A stretch of DNA of 64,000 bases from DATLMR01 sp964615905. Lineage in GTDB: Bacteria > Acidobacteriota > Blastocatellia > UBA7656. The notes beneath the pieces were generated by a model, which ran no database searches, was not told the DNA's origin, and saw only the letters and a list, made by a program, of their open reading frames with translations. The translations under genes and the position numbers were made by a program. Positions 17,567-26,293 of this stretch are shown one piece after another. The first letter of the stretch is position 1, and each line of letters begins with the position of its first letter. The stretch is from the NCBI GenBank assembly GCA_964615905.1, contig CAZTUB010000022.1, positions 3,342 through 67,341 on the forward strand, given 5' to 3'.

Positions 17567-18452
17567 CATGGTCGCCCTCCGCGAGCCTATCACCCTCCTT
17601 GCGGGCAACGATCAACCTGTAGCACACGTTTTTTTGCAGGTAGAGCCGTTCCAGAGCCAAACCACCTAAATAGGCCGACAGCACGGTGCGCGCGGAGTTG
17701 AGACGAATCATTTTGTATAAACGGCTATATGTCGCTTCCAGCCTGTCGAGCACTGCCGTGTTTCGAGGCTGGACTTGCGGGGTCAGGTCCTCCTCGTGAA
17801 TCACACTCAATCCCGCCCGCTCGATAGCCGTCAAATAGTTCTCCTGCATCGCATAGCGGGCGCAGCCCCAGTGGACTCGCAATGCCTTTGCCTCGTCCGG
17901 GGCTTCGCTATCGATGTCGACCTTCGCCATATCGTCAAGTATGACCATCAAGCCGCCGGGCCGCAGGCTCTTTGCGAGATTTGGGATCGTAGTGTTTAGG
18001 TCCCGCGAGTGTATGAGCGATTCGATGGCAACTACCACGTCGTATGTCTCAGCTACCGGCGCGTCATAACTCTGTAGGTGGAAGCGGCATTCGCCATTAA
18101 GGCCCCGACGCCGCGCTTCGCGTCGGGCAACGCGAAGTTGTACGCGACTCAGCGTGAGGCCGTCATAAGACCCGCCAATGCGGCTGTGCCATCGAAAAAT
18201 CGTCCCGCCGAATCCGCATCCCGCGTCGAGCACACGAGGGTCCGCCCGTATCGGCGCAGCTTCGAGCAGTCGGTCGTTAACGTACTCCAGGCCCGCCGTC
18301 CTTCTGCGTCCCGCTTCCGTTCCAGGCGGAACTGAGAGCGTCTTATGCATGGTAAAGCTGGCAAACCTGTCTCGATAAGTCAGCCAGTTGGCTAGCTGGA
18401 CATAGCGGGAGAGCCAGTCGTAAAAGGCCGGGATTTCGTCGTGTGTAATCAA
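17562..18452 (-). CDS. Class I SAM-dependent methyltransferase
   Basis: VLDAGCGFGGTIFRW (motif I), VVVAIESLIHSRDL (motif IV) and KSLRPGGLMVILDDMAK (motif V) are clear. I place the start at TTG 18452 since GGAGG lies nine bases upstream; the frame continues to 18503 without a ribosome site. The fold and YDGLTLSRVQL resemble small-molecule C- or O-methyltransferases of natural-product pathways. Immediately follows the GT4 gene by 64 bases. Confidence 0.8.
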   Translation of the reverse strand: MITHDEIPAFYDWLSRYVQLANWLTYRDRFASFTMHKTLSVPPGTEAGRRRTAGLEYVNDRLLEAAPIRADPRVLDAGCGFGGTIFRWHSRIGGSYDGLTLSRVQLRVARREARRRGLNGECRFHLQSYDAPVAETYDVVVAIESLIHSRDLNTTIPNLAKSLRPGGLMVILDDMAKVDIDSEAPDEAKALRVHWGCARYAMQENYLTAIERAGLSVIHEEDLTPQVQPRNTAVLDRLEATYSRLYKMIRLNSARTVLSAYLGGLALERLYLQKNVCYRLIVARKEGDRLAEGDHD

Positions 18453-18516
18453 GATATTTAGCCTCCAGCACAGATTTATCGTTCCGCAAGCGGGTTGGGT
18501 CAAAATGCAGGTTCCG

Positions 18517-19599
18517 TTAATCTCTTACCAGGGATTTCAAAAAGTCGCGAATACGCCCGAAGCTCTGATCCCAGGTCGGATGCATACCAATGTGTTTATA
18601 AGCCGCAAGGCTCATCTTTAGCAGCCGCTCTCGATCTTCTTCTATTTGCCGTAAGTATCGAGCGAGCATGTTCGCATCTCCGGGGGATGTCAAGAAACCT
18701 ACCTCACCGTGGCTCACAATTTCGTGTGCGCCGCCTGCTGTGGTCGCAATAACAGGCAGACCGCAACCCATTGCTTCAAGGTAGGCAATTCCCAATGCCT
18801 CGTAGTGGGATGGCACGACCAGAACGTGGTTTCGGACGAGGTGACCGGGGATCTCGTCGTTGGGCACCTCGCCCACCAGATCCACATAATCTGATAGCCC
18901 GGCTCGGAGAATTTGATTGCGGATATTCTGCGCGTGTCCGGAGTCCCTGGTGAGGCTTCCCACAGCCGTTAGCCGCCAGCTACCAGCCGCCAGTTGACTC
19001 AATGCCTCGATCACGGTGTTTAATCCTTTGCCGGGGACCACATTCGCAAGAAAGATCACTCGCAAGGGGCCGGGTTGTCGCGCGCGCTCGGTTACCCCCT
19101 CCAAAGAAACCTCATAATGGAGGTGGTCACGGCCAGGGTATGCCACCACCCCGGGAATATCTCGTCCTATGAGTTGCTTTACAGTAGCGCGTGTGGTATT
19201 GGAATTAAAGATGGCTCCGTCGACTGTCTTGAGGTATTTTCCTTCGACTGCCCCATACAGCCGCTTAAGCCAAGTCGGACGTGATTCGCTCGAACGCAGC
19301 AGGTGAACTAGTGTGACAATGGGGTAACGGACACGGCTTTTCAGCCACAGGTTCAATAGAAACAGAGACGGATGATTGAGTTCATCTTGAATAAGTACGT
19401 CGAACTTCGCCTCCTGCAAACGTCGCAATAGGTGTCGCGATAGATTATCAGCTAGATGACGGCCGTAGTCGCGCCAGGGCAGAGAGAGCACTTCCACCCG
19501 GTCTCCCCGCGCCCTCAGGTAATTGACCAGTCTGCGGTCGTAAAGATAGCCGCCCGTGAGGGTTTCTAAATCCCCGTAGATTATCAATCCGATGTCCAT
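18517..19599 (-). CDS. Glycosyltransferase family 4
   Basis: Two-domain GT-B protein: TLTGGYLYDRRLVNYLRARG near the start, VIFLANVVPGKGLNTVIEAL as the opening of the second domain, and VPSHYEALGIAYLEAMGCGL with GGAHEIV as the nucleotide-sugar site including the EX7E motif. Start at ATG 19599; a GTG 15 bases further up is possible. About 360 aa, normal length. Part of the minus-strand cluster with methyltransferases and a deacetylase. Confidence 0.87.
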   Translation of the reverse strand: MDIGLIIYGDLETLTGGYLYDRRLVNYLRARGDRVEVLSLPWRDYGRHLADNLSRHLLRRLQEAKFDVLIQDELNHPSLFLLNLWLKSRVRYPIVTLVHLLRSSESRPTWLKRLYGAVEGKYLKTVDGAIFNSNTTRATVKQLIGRDIPGVVAYPGRDHLHYEVSLEGVTERARQPGPLRVIFLANVVPGKGLNTVIEALSQLAAGSWRLTAVGSLTRDSGHAQNIRNQILRAGLSDYVDLVGEVPNDEIPGHLVRNHVLVVPSHYEALGIAYLEAMGCGLPVIATTAGGAHEIVSHGEVGFLTSPGDANMLARYLRQIEEDRERLLKMSLAAYKHIGMHPTWDQSFGRIRDFLKSLVRD

Positions 19600-19715
19600 G
19601 TTTTCCGATCCCACTCGTCAACCAGGAGGAGATGTTCGGCGACAAAGTTATGTCTCACAGAGACTGTGTACAAAGGAACACAGCCCAGACGCCTGCCACC
19701 TATGCCCGTCAAGTT

Positions 19716-19925
19716 TCATACGTCAGATATTGAGACATCAGTTGGCATTTCGCCGCGATATATCAACATCTCTGTGCCTGCGCTGATAGCTGATACGAGC
19801 GTCTGAACCAGAACCAGCCCGGCAGCAGGCACCGTCAATTCTTCCTCGCTCACCGATACTTGATACGGCTCAGTGAAGTACAGTGCCAATCGCTTTACAT
19901 CTCCTCCCAGTTCGGATCGCCCCAA
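19716..19925 (-). pseudogene. Truncated zinc-binding alcohol dehydrogenase (N-terminal fragment)
   Basis: The 69-codon frame reads like the N-terminal GroES-like part of a zinc-binding dehydrogenase (YFTEPYQVSVSEEELTVP, SAISAGTEMLIYRGEMP), which normally runs for over 300 residues. It ends in a stop straight after the conserved GEMPTD region, and the 117 bases below show no continuation in another frame. It starts inside the 3' end of the ribA-ribD gene. I take it as the remnant left by a deletion. Confidence 0.55.
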
Positions 19926-21298
19926 AAAACCAGATCGTCTCCCATCCGCTCGTGGCGGAGGTTGCGAAGGTGAGGGAAATGGTTAGGGTCGGACTGGCCT
20001 GCTCTGCTCACGGCTGGCAGGCCGCCCACAACCACAGGAGCCACTGTCAGTACCAGATGGTCAACCAGCCGCTCTGACATAAAGCTGGTGATGATACCAG
20101 CGCCCCCTTCTGCCATCAGGCTATTGATACCCAATTCGCCTAATCGCTCCAGCAAAGCACGCAGGGCGACTTGCCCCTTCGCATTGGTCGGCAGGCGCAG
20201 CACGCGCGCGCCTGCGGCTTCAAGTATTCTCTGACGTTCGATGTCGGCTGCCTCGCTCGTTGCAATCAAGAGAGGCTCAAAGCGGTTCTTCAGCAGGTTG
20301 CTCGTTATTGGCAAGCGCAAGTTACTATCTACCACGACCGGCTGCGGGTCTTTGCCTTCGACCAGCCTCACCGTAAGTCGAGGATTGTCGGTCAAGACGG
20401 TACCGATACCTAAAAGAATGGCATCGTGCGCGGCCCTGAGTTTGTGAGTCAGGATTAGGGATTGAGAACCACTCAGGGCCAGGGGCTTTCCTGAGCTGGC
20501 CGCAATGCAGCCATCCAGGCTTTGCGCGTAACTTAAAGTGATAAATGGCCTGCCTGTTTGCAGGCGATGGCCAGCGGCCCTTTGTAATAGCGCCTTGATG
20601 CCGTCGTCATTATCGGGAAGCTGAGAGGTTGTACCCGGCGAATTCAGACGCTCTGCCCGAACCCCGTTGTCGCGTTCTGCCGGGACAAAAGAAGATGAAT
20701 CAAAGCTCAACAGGTGGCGCATTCGTTGAACCTTGGTCAACAAATATGCGGCGTTCTCAGAGGTGACGCCGGATTGTAGCGGCACGCGAGCTTTGACGAC
20801 AATGCCCGATTTCTGTAGGCCCTCGGTCTTCAGCGGGTTGTTGGTGAGCAATCGAACTGAACAAATGCCCAGATGCTTGAGTATAAGAGCGGCGATGGTG
20901 TAATCGCGTTCGTCTGCTCCATGTCCAAGCAGGAGGTTGGCCTCAACCGTATCGTACCCTTGATCCTGAAGATTATAGGCGCGAAGCTTGTTGAGCAGGC
21001 CAATGCCTCGCCCCTCCTGGCGCAGGTAGATGAGAATCCCTAGCCCTTCCTCCTCGATCAGTCTCATGGCCTGGCTCAGTTGCGGCCCGCAATCACATCT
21101 TAGCGAACCCAGCACATCCCCCGTGAAACATTCAGAATGGACCCGCACAAGCACGTCTGCTTGCTGGTCTACATTACCGATCAGTAGTGCGAGGTGCTCC
21201 TTATTATCGAGGTTGCTGGCATAAAGGCGTAACTGAGATTCACCAAACAGTGTAGGTATACGGGCAGATGCCATTTGAGTTACTGTCACCTCGACCAT
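19895..21298 (-). CDS. GTP cyclohydrolase II - RibD reductase fusion
   Basis: Residues about 1-200 are GTP cyclohydrolase II (RibA): RVHSECFTGDVLGSLRCDCG holds the three zinc Cys and RQEGRGIGLLNKLRAYNLQD the catalytic region. Residues about 245-465 are the RibD reductase / DHFR-like domain: FITLSYAQSLDGCIA, LRAAHDAILLGIGTVLTDNP and LMAEGGAGIITSF. The deaminase domain of true RibD is absent. A fusion of steps one and three of riboflavin synthesis, here surrounded by glycosyltransferases and methyltransferases rather than other rib genes, suggests a specialised pyrimidine or deazaflavin/pterin-like metabolite. This is inference. Confidence 0.88.
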   Translation of the reverse strand: MVEVTVTQMASARIPTLFGESQLRLYASNLDNKEHLALLIGNVDQQADVLVRVHSECFTGDVLGSLRCDCGPQLSQAMRLIEEEGLGILIYLRQEGRGIGLLNKLRAYNLQDQGYDTVEANLLLGHGADERDYTIAALILKHLGICSVRLLTNNPLKTEGLQKSGIVVKARVPLQSGVTSENAAYLLTKVQRMRHLLSFDSSSFVPAERDNGVRAERLNSPGTTSQLPDNDDGIKALLQRAAGHRLQTGRPFITLSYAQSLDGCIAASSGKPLALSGSQSLILTHKLRAAHDAILLGIGTVLTDNPRLTVRLVEGKDPQPVVVDSNLRLPITSNLLKNRFEPLLIATSEAADIERQRILEAAGARVLRLPTNAKGQVALRALLERLGELGINSLMAEGGAGIITSFMSERLVDHLVLTVAPVVVGGLPAVSRAGQSDPNHFPHLRNLRHERMGDDLVFWGDPNWEEM

Positions 21299-21340
21299 GA
21301 TAACCGATACCTCCAGGCCCCCGGAATTAGCGCCCGATCA

Positions 21341-22093
21341 TTATTCTTTCCAGGCGCACACCCACAGACCGCCACGCAATGAATTTATTCGAAAAACTCT
21401 CCCGATAATATCGAGCCCCTGGCAAACAAGACCGAGAACCAGCGGCATATCTCCCTTCGGAATGAAGGTCCAATAGCCGATCTGTATACAACAAAATCCA
21501 GAGACTGTGAGCAGGCGCACGAGCTCGTCACGTTTTAAGAATTTGTCGGTGGAAAGGTGTTTGGTTTCCAATCCGAGTAATGGAGCAAGCGCCTGATACC
21601 AGATATATCCCCCGTTAATTGTGAGACAGAAGAACCGCCCGCGAGGCTTCAGTATCCGGCGTGCGCTTACCAACGCGGCCGACTTGTCAAACATGTGTTC
21701 AAAAGCGCCCACACACATCGCTAAATCTATTGAGTCTTGAGCCAGAGCACCTAGCCTCTCCCCGTCATCGTTGATAAAGGTAAGCTTGTCGTGCCAGGAT
21801 GAATCCCGCAGGCGCTGTTGAGCTACCTCAATCATTGCTCCTGATAGGTCAATCCCAATGCCTCGCCCTATTTCACCGGCCAGAGCCAGAAGATGGTGTC
21901 CGTTACCGCAACCGACATCCAGGACAACATCATCGTGACAGGGTTTAGCGTATTGTTTGATCAGAGAGATACGGTAATTGAGCAGGAGGTCTGGATGGCC
22001 GTGCCGCTCAGAATAAGCCTGGGCACAGTTGTCGAAAAAATCTCTTATGCCCGCCCTGCTATCCACCTGTGTTGTTACCAGTTTCCTGAGCAT
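21341..22093 (-). CDS. Class I SAM-dependent methyltransferase
   Basis: VVLDVGCGNGHHLLALAGE (motif I), GRGIGIDLSGAMIEVAQQRL (motif II) and ALVSARRILKPRGRFFCLTI (motif V). About 250 aa, soluble; a UbiE/Coq5-like family member. Ribosome site weak. Lies 42 bases upstream of the ribA-ribD fusion on the same strand, so probably cotranscribed and acting in the same pathway. Confidence 0.82.
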   Translation of the reverse strand: MLRKLVTTQVDSRAGIRDFFDNCAQAYSERHGHPDLLLNYRISLIKQYAKPCHDDVVLDVGCGNGHHLLALAGEIGRGIGIDLSGAMIEVAQQRLRDSSWHDKLTFINDDGERLGALAQDSIDLAMCVGAFEHMFDKSAALVSARRILKPRGRFFCLTINGGYIWYQALAPLLGLETKHLSTDKFLKRDELVRLLTVSGFCCIQIGYWTFIPKGDMPLVLGLVCQGLDIIGRVFRINSLRGGLWVCAWKE

Positions 22094-22157
22094 ATCGCGA
22101 GTCTGTTATTCCAGGAGAGCGGAAACGAAAAAAGCCAGTTCCCAGAGTTATTACCGT

Positions 22158-23147
22158 CTAGAGCCTTTCGTTGATAAAATTTAAAAGCGACGTCTTCGTC
22201 TCTTTCAGCGAGAATTTCTTCACCCATTCAGACCCGTCGATTCGAATATCGCGACTCAAAGCTTCATCGACCAGATCGAGGATTTGGCCCTGCTTCCCGG
22301 TTGTGTTCCCATAGACGTGCGGTCTTATATCAGCCTCGTCAAAGCCCCAGTAGTTGCCATCTACGATACAGGTAGCGCCACAAGCTATCGCCTCAATCAG
22401 CGCGATACAAAAACTCTCCTTCGGTGAGGCCATGACAAACATTCTGGCTCGGTTACAGAGGTCGGCTATTTCTTGGGACGGTTTCCAGCCTGCTGTTGCA
22501 AGGGGGCTTCCAGGATCAACAGTAGAAAAAACACTTATGTTATCAATGTATTCATTCACCTGTACAAAATAATTTGAATCATTGGCTCCACCGACCAGGT
22601 ATAAAGGTAGCTTGTACTTTTCATATATCCGCTCTTTATAGTCACGGACTAATTCCTGTTGATTCTTATCCGGGTGGATTCTCCCTACAGATAGAATGAA
22701 TTCTTCCTTACGCCTGTTCTTAAAAAAGATTTCCGAGTTATAGCAAGCACCTAAGAGCATAACGCCTTTATGCGGATTGGTACTCCGATGCGCCATGATC
22801 CCTTTAAACAGGGTATCGGGCAAATCATCTCGTGGGTGAATATCGGTCAGGCAGAAGGATGGTATTTGATCTACGAGCCGCCTTGTGAATTGATTTTCTT
22901 TGAAGCCTATGAAGAGAGCAAATTCAAAATTGTAAACGAGTAAATTTTCTACTGTTACGTTGCCGGTAATCAGCTCGTCGTGATGAAACAATGCCAGCGG
23001 ATTCCACTCGTCCATAGTGGTTGCAAGGAAGAAAACATCGTAATCAGATAGCAGGTGTAATTGATAGTCCAAAATCAGCCTTTCACAGCCACTGGTCACG
23101 ACAGGATAAGGATTCGCGGAAGAGGCAATTAAGGCTTTCTTCTTCAT
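22158..23147 (-). CDS. Glycosyltransferase family 4-like protein
   Basis: The C-terminal domain has FILSVGRIHPDKNQQELV, MVMASPKESFCIALIEAIACG (given in part: MASPKESFCIALIEAI) and YLVGGANDSNYF, matching GT-B family 4 transferases with the EX7E region. N-terminal half is divergent. About 329 aa. Gene is AT-rich relative to the ribA and mos regions, hinting at transfer. Its promoter lies in 23148-23337, shared with the divergent GT25 gene. Confidence 0.75.
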   Translation of the reverse strand: MKKKALIASSANPYPVVTSGCERLILDYQLHLLSDYDVFFLATTMDEWNPLALFHHDELITGNVTVENLLVYNFEFALFIGFKENQFTRRLVDQIPSFCLTDIHPRDDLPDTLFKGIMAHRSTNPHKGVMLLGACYNSEIFFKNRRKEEFILSVGRIHPDKNQQELVRDYKERIYEKYKLPLYLVGGANDSNYFVQVNEYIDNISVFSTVDPGSPLATAGWKPSQEIADLCNRARMFVMASPKESFCIALIEAIACGATCIVDGNYWGFDEADIRPHVYGNTTGKQGQILDLVDEALSRDIRIDGSEWVKKFSLKETKTSLLNFINERL

Positions 23148-23337
23148 ATTTCTAGAAGGATTTACTGTATTGGATCGAAACTTAAAATGCTCGTATTTGC
23201 CGAAATCACTTTTACAGCCTGTGGACGAACATCAATATATTACATATAGTACTGAAAATCACTAAAAATAGAGCGGACGCCGTTGCAGCGCAATCGTAGT
23301 AACTGACACATAGCGCAGCCCGTCTTAAAGGAGCCCT

Positions 23338-23973
23338 ATGGGAGGTAAGAACCAAGGCGATAGCTTGAACAGTCTCTTCGCTTATAAAGTCTGTATTAAT
23401 CTGGACAGAAGGCCCGAGCGCTGGGAGAGAATGAAGGAGCGGTTTGCTCAACATGGAATAAGCCACGTAGTGAGATTTCCCGCTATAGACGGCCTGAGCA
23501 TGAACATTCCCGATACCTGGCCTTATTCGGCCGGCCACTATGGTTGCCTGCAAAGCCATCTGGCGGTGATCAGGGAAGCTCAAAGGGATAAAACTCCGAC
23601 CATCCTGATCTTTGAGGACGATTGCATTTTTGATGATGAGTTCAACCAAAAGTTCTCGCATTACATGCGCCAACTGCCAGGCGATTGGGACATGCTTTTG
23701 TTTGGCGGAACACACTTTGAAGAGCCAATCAAAGTTTTCGATAATATAGCGAAAGCAAAGATGACATACCTTACACATGCTTATGTGCTGAAGCATAACA
23801 CGTATAAGATACTTATCGATTTATGCGAGCAGGGCCGAGGAGCCATAGACGACCACACGGCAGCATTACAGAAGGATTTTAATTGCTACTGTTTTGTGCC
23901 CGATCTGGTTTGGCAGGAGCGAATTGATTCCGATACAAGGCCTGACTTGGGAATAAAAAATCCGAGCAGCTAA
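23338..23973 (+). CDS. Glycosyltransferase family 25 (LPS-type)
   Basis: KVCINLDRRPERWERMKERF at the N-terminus, GHYGCLQSHLAVIREAQ, and ILIFEDDCIFDDEF with the acidic metal motif are the three hallmarks of GT25 LPS galactosyl/glucosyltransferases. GGAG precedes ATG by four bases. About 211 aa, at the small end of the family. AT-rich. Transcribed alone, divergent from the GT4 gene. Confidence 0.87.
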   Translation: MGGKNQGDSLNSLFAYKVCINLDRRPERWERMKERFAQHGISHVVRFPAIDGLSMNIPDTWPYSAGHYGCLQSHLAVIREAQRDKTPTILIFEDDCIFDDEFNQKFSHYMRQLPGDWDMLLFGGTHFEEPIKVFDNIAKAKMTYLTHAYVLKHNTYKILIDLCEQGRGAIDDHTAALQKDFNCYCFVPDLVWQERIDSDTRPDLGIKNPSS

Positions 23974-24519
23974 ACTTTCATTTGTATTTGATGTGGCAGG
24001 TTTGATTTATTCGGGCTATAACCTCGCCCAACTGAACGGTTACTCTTAAGACTTTGCGTCGTATAACGCGGATTTCGCCCTGGTCTCCCATTAACCTTTG
24101 AAGAATGTAGAACTAATTTAACCAATGATCTCAAAGCCGCTTCTCGCATGAAGAGCTGCACGCCCGATGAGAGACCTATACCTGAAACAACAAAAAGGGA
24201 AACTGACTTAAGATAAAACGACCTTGCGAGTCTGATAATTTCCCTTTTATGCAACCGATGGCTTTATCCTAAAATTGCTAGCTCATTATTCTTTTACATT
24301 ATCGGATCCAGGCAACAAGGTTGTTCTTCTATGCTCTTAGCTTCATCTTTAAAAGGTAGACATTTCGGTACGTCCGCCTCCGTGTTTAGACTATTCTGCT
24401 ACCAGATACTATAGAAAGAGAGCGTTGCAGGTCTTGATCCGGCGAAAAGCGCTTTTTCAGAAGGATTCGAGGACTCTTCTTTATACTGACAAATTTACTC
24501 TGTGAGGCAGTCGAACGCT
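23974..24519. other. Gene-poor region with a possible loose hairpin
   Basis: About 545 bases between the GT25 gene and the toxin-antitoxin pair. I see no convincing gene; a 94-codon minus-strand frame at 23970-24254 has no ribosome site and no family match I recognise. An inverted repeat AAAAGGGAAA (24193-24202) / TTTCCCTTTT (24239-24248) with a 36-base loop is the only structure noted. Confidence 0.4.
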
Positions 24520-24834
24520 CTAAGCCACTCTCAGAGGTTTAATCTTCTGATACTCAGATTTATTAGCTTCGGCAGCCTCCCACAGATCAACTGCCTGCTG
24601 CATACGAAGCCAGAATTCAGGTGAGTTTCCAAAGACTAGGGCAAGCCGATGCGCCATGTCGGTCGATACTCCGCGCCGTTCCTGGCAAAGCTCATTTATC
24701 GCCCGACGACTAACGCCCATCATCGCCGCAAGCTGAGTTTGATTGATCCCCGCTCCCGGTAGTATATCCTCGCGTAACAGCGCACCAGGATGAGTAGGAC
24801 GTCTGTTTCTCTTAATGGTATTTGTGTTCTTCAT
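24520..24834 (-). CDS. higA: HigA-family antitoxin
   Basis: HPGALLREDILPGAGINQTQLAAMMGVSRRAINELCQERR is the opening of HigA/VapI antitoxins, with the XRE helix-turn-helix (INQTQLAAMM, SRRAINELC) and the family tail LALVFGNSPEFWLRMQQAVD (20 residues shown in full). About 104 aa. Binds its own promoter and neutralises HigB. ATG overlaps the stop of higB (TGATG), so the toxin is translated first, the usual HigBA order. Confidence 0.9.
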   Translation of the reverse strand: MKNTNTIKRNRRPTHPGALLREDILPGAGINQTQLAAMMGVSRRAINELCQERRGVSTDMAHRLALVFGNSPEFWLRMQQAVDLWEAAEANKSEYQKIKPLRVA

Positions 24835-25112
24835 CAGTGATAATCCTCAAAATCAATCTCGGAGGCATCGCCAGAGTCAAATGCAAAAGTGATACGCCAA
24901 TTCCCTGTGACCGTGATGCTCCAGGTTCCCTTACGATTCCCTTTCAATTCATGAAGGTTGAAGCCCGGGAGCAGCAAATCCGATACCTCACCCGCACTGT
25001 CGAGCGCGTCCAGTCTCCTGGTAAGTTTTTCGGCCAATTGCGCTGGCACTCCGCGATGATCACCATTTTCAAACAGCCTCTTAAGGCCCTTATGCTTAAA
25101 ACTTTTTATCAT
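24834..25112 (-). CDS. higB: HigB-family (RelE-fold) toxin
   Basis: MIKSFKHKGLKRLFENGD, LDALDSAGEVSDLLLPG and LHELKGNRKGTWSITVTGNW are the motifs of the HigB mRNA interferases, which cut mRNA on the ribosome. 92 aa, full length. Forms a bicistron with higA and would be repressed by the HigAB complex. Confidence 0.9.
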   Translation of the reverse strand: MIKSFKHKGLKRLFENGDHRGVPAQLAEKLTRRLDALDSAGEVSDLLLPGFNLHELKGNRKGTWSITVTGNWRITFAFDSGDASEIDFEDYH

Positions 25113-25241
25113 TCGTCGCTTGACGCAGTGTAACTGCCCCCGTTACATGATTCAAGCGCGATGATATAGTTAAGCTGCCTGATCATCGCTCGGCCCAGGA
25201 AAAAGTTCTTGACTCGTCGAAAAGCAGAGTGTTATATGTTG

Positions 25242-25440
25242 AGAGGTCATTGGACCTCTACAAGGCTTATGGACAGATCGCTCGGTCACATCTGTTGTAT
25301 CTGTTGCGGCGCGCCAGTGGCGCGCAACGCAGAGCCTTTAGTGGAGGACCCTGACGGCAACAGCTAAGCTGTAAGCTTTAAACTAACGTTTCTGAAAACC
25401 CACTATCGGCCCTGCGCCGGTGGTGGGTTTTCTTTTTTGG
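25242..25440 (+). promoter_or_regulatory. Structured leader (attenuator or riboswitch candidate) of the sulfate-assimilation operon
   Basis: The leader between the toxin gene and cobA contains a 7-bp hairpin with four-base loop (25242-25259), a helix AAGGCT/AGCCTT (25262-25267 with 25333-25338) enclosing a long hairpin with a three-base bulge (25303-25328), several short stems (25340-25380) and finally a terminator hairpin (25395-25431) next to the gene. Multi-helix leader plus terminator directly before cobA-cysH-sir suggests transcription attenuation. I could not match it to the SAM-I core or another riboswitch I know. Confidence 0.45.
25395..25438 (+). terminator. Intrinsic terminator just before cobA
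   Basis: Arms AAAACCCAC (25395-25403) and GTGGGTTTT (25423-25431), extended by an inner GC pairing (TCGGC with GCCGG), then CTTTTTT. It ends 10 bases before the cobA start, so it must be either read through in a regulated way or serve an upstream RNA. Confidence 0.8.
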
Positions 25441-25447
25441 ATTGAAG

Positions 25448-26269
25448 ATGCGGAACCGAGCAACAAAGTCCGGCAAGGTCTATCTGGTCGGAGCCGGGCC
25501 AGGCGACCCGAAGCTGCTTACAATCAAGGCGGCCGAAGCACTGGCCGCTTCCGATGTGATAGTCTACGACTACCTTGTGAACCCTCAAGTGCTGGCGCAC
25601 GCAAGGCAGGGTGCCGAGCTATTGTTCGTCGGCAAGCAAGCAGGCGAATCTTATATCTCACAATCCGAAATTAATGATCTGCTTGTTGAACGCGCCCGCG
25701 CGGGTCAGGTTATAACACGGCTGAAGGGCGGCGACCCATTCATCTTTGGCCGTGGCGGTGAAGAAGCCGAAGCACTCGTCGATGCGGGGATCGAGTGGGA
25801 AGTGATCCCAGGTATCTCTTCAGGAGTAGCTGCCGCCGCTTACGCAGGCATACCGCTCACACATCGCGACTACTCTTCAAGCGTCGCATTTATAACAGGC
25901 CACGACGGACGTAACAAAGCGAACAAGAGAATCGATTGGTCGATCACTGCTCACGCAGCCGATACGCTTGTGATCTTTATGTGCGCCGAAACAATTGCAC
26001 AGATCTCTAGCGCACTCGTCGCCGCAGGCCGCTCTCCTTCAACTCCCATCGCCGTCATTCGATGGGGAACCTACTCGCACCAGGAGGTCTACTCAGGCAC
26101 GCTTGAAGATATAGCCGACACTGAATCCGGGAACGGCACAGCCGGTAGCATGAAAATCCATCCGCCTGCGATTGCAATTATAGGCGATGTCGTTTCACTC
26201 AAAGATAAACTGCACTGGTTTGGCCGGCGCTCAATCAATCTTGGACTGGAGCAGGCCGCCAGGGTCTAA
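25448..26269 (+). CDS. cobA: Uroporphyrinogen-III C-methyltransferase (SUMT)
   Basis: Makes precorrin-2 by two SAM-dependent methylations, on the way to sirohaem. VYLVGAGPGDPKLLTIKAAE is the SAM-binding start, RLKGGDPFIFGRGGEEAEAL the uroporphyrinogen-site motif, both family hallmarks. About 273 aa, lacking the CysG dehydrogenase/chelatase domain. ATG at 25448 rather than the TTG at 25442. First gene before APS reductase and sulfite reductase, whose sirohaem it supplies; this is why it is read as sirohaem-directed rather than cobalamin-directed. Confidence 0.92.
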   Translation: MRNRATKSGKVYLVGAGPGDPKLLTIKAAEALAASDVIVYDYLVNPQVLAHARQGAELLFVGKQAGESYISQSEINDLLVERARAGQVITRLKGGDPFIFGRGGEEAEALVDAGIEWEVIPGISSGVAAAAYAGIPLTHRDYSSSVAFITGHDGRNKANKRIDWSITAHAADTLVIFMCAETIAQISSALVAAGRSPSTPIAVIRWGTYSHQEVYSGTLEDIADTESGNGTAGSMKIHPPAIAIIGDVVSLKDKLHWFGRRSINLGLEQAARV

Positions 26270-26293
26270 CATGGGTCTTGCAGGAGAATTCCA

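Noticed and set aside
23212..23796. 194-codon minus-strand frame
   Set aside because: It is antisense to the well-supported GT25 gene and matches nothing I know.
23970..24254. 94-codon minus-strand frame
   Set aside because: No ribosome site, atypical composition and no recognisable domain.
25200..25440. SAM-I riboswitch before cobA
   Set aside because: GGCAAC occurs, but the surrounding core of the S-box family could not be aligned.
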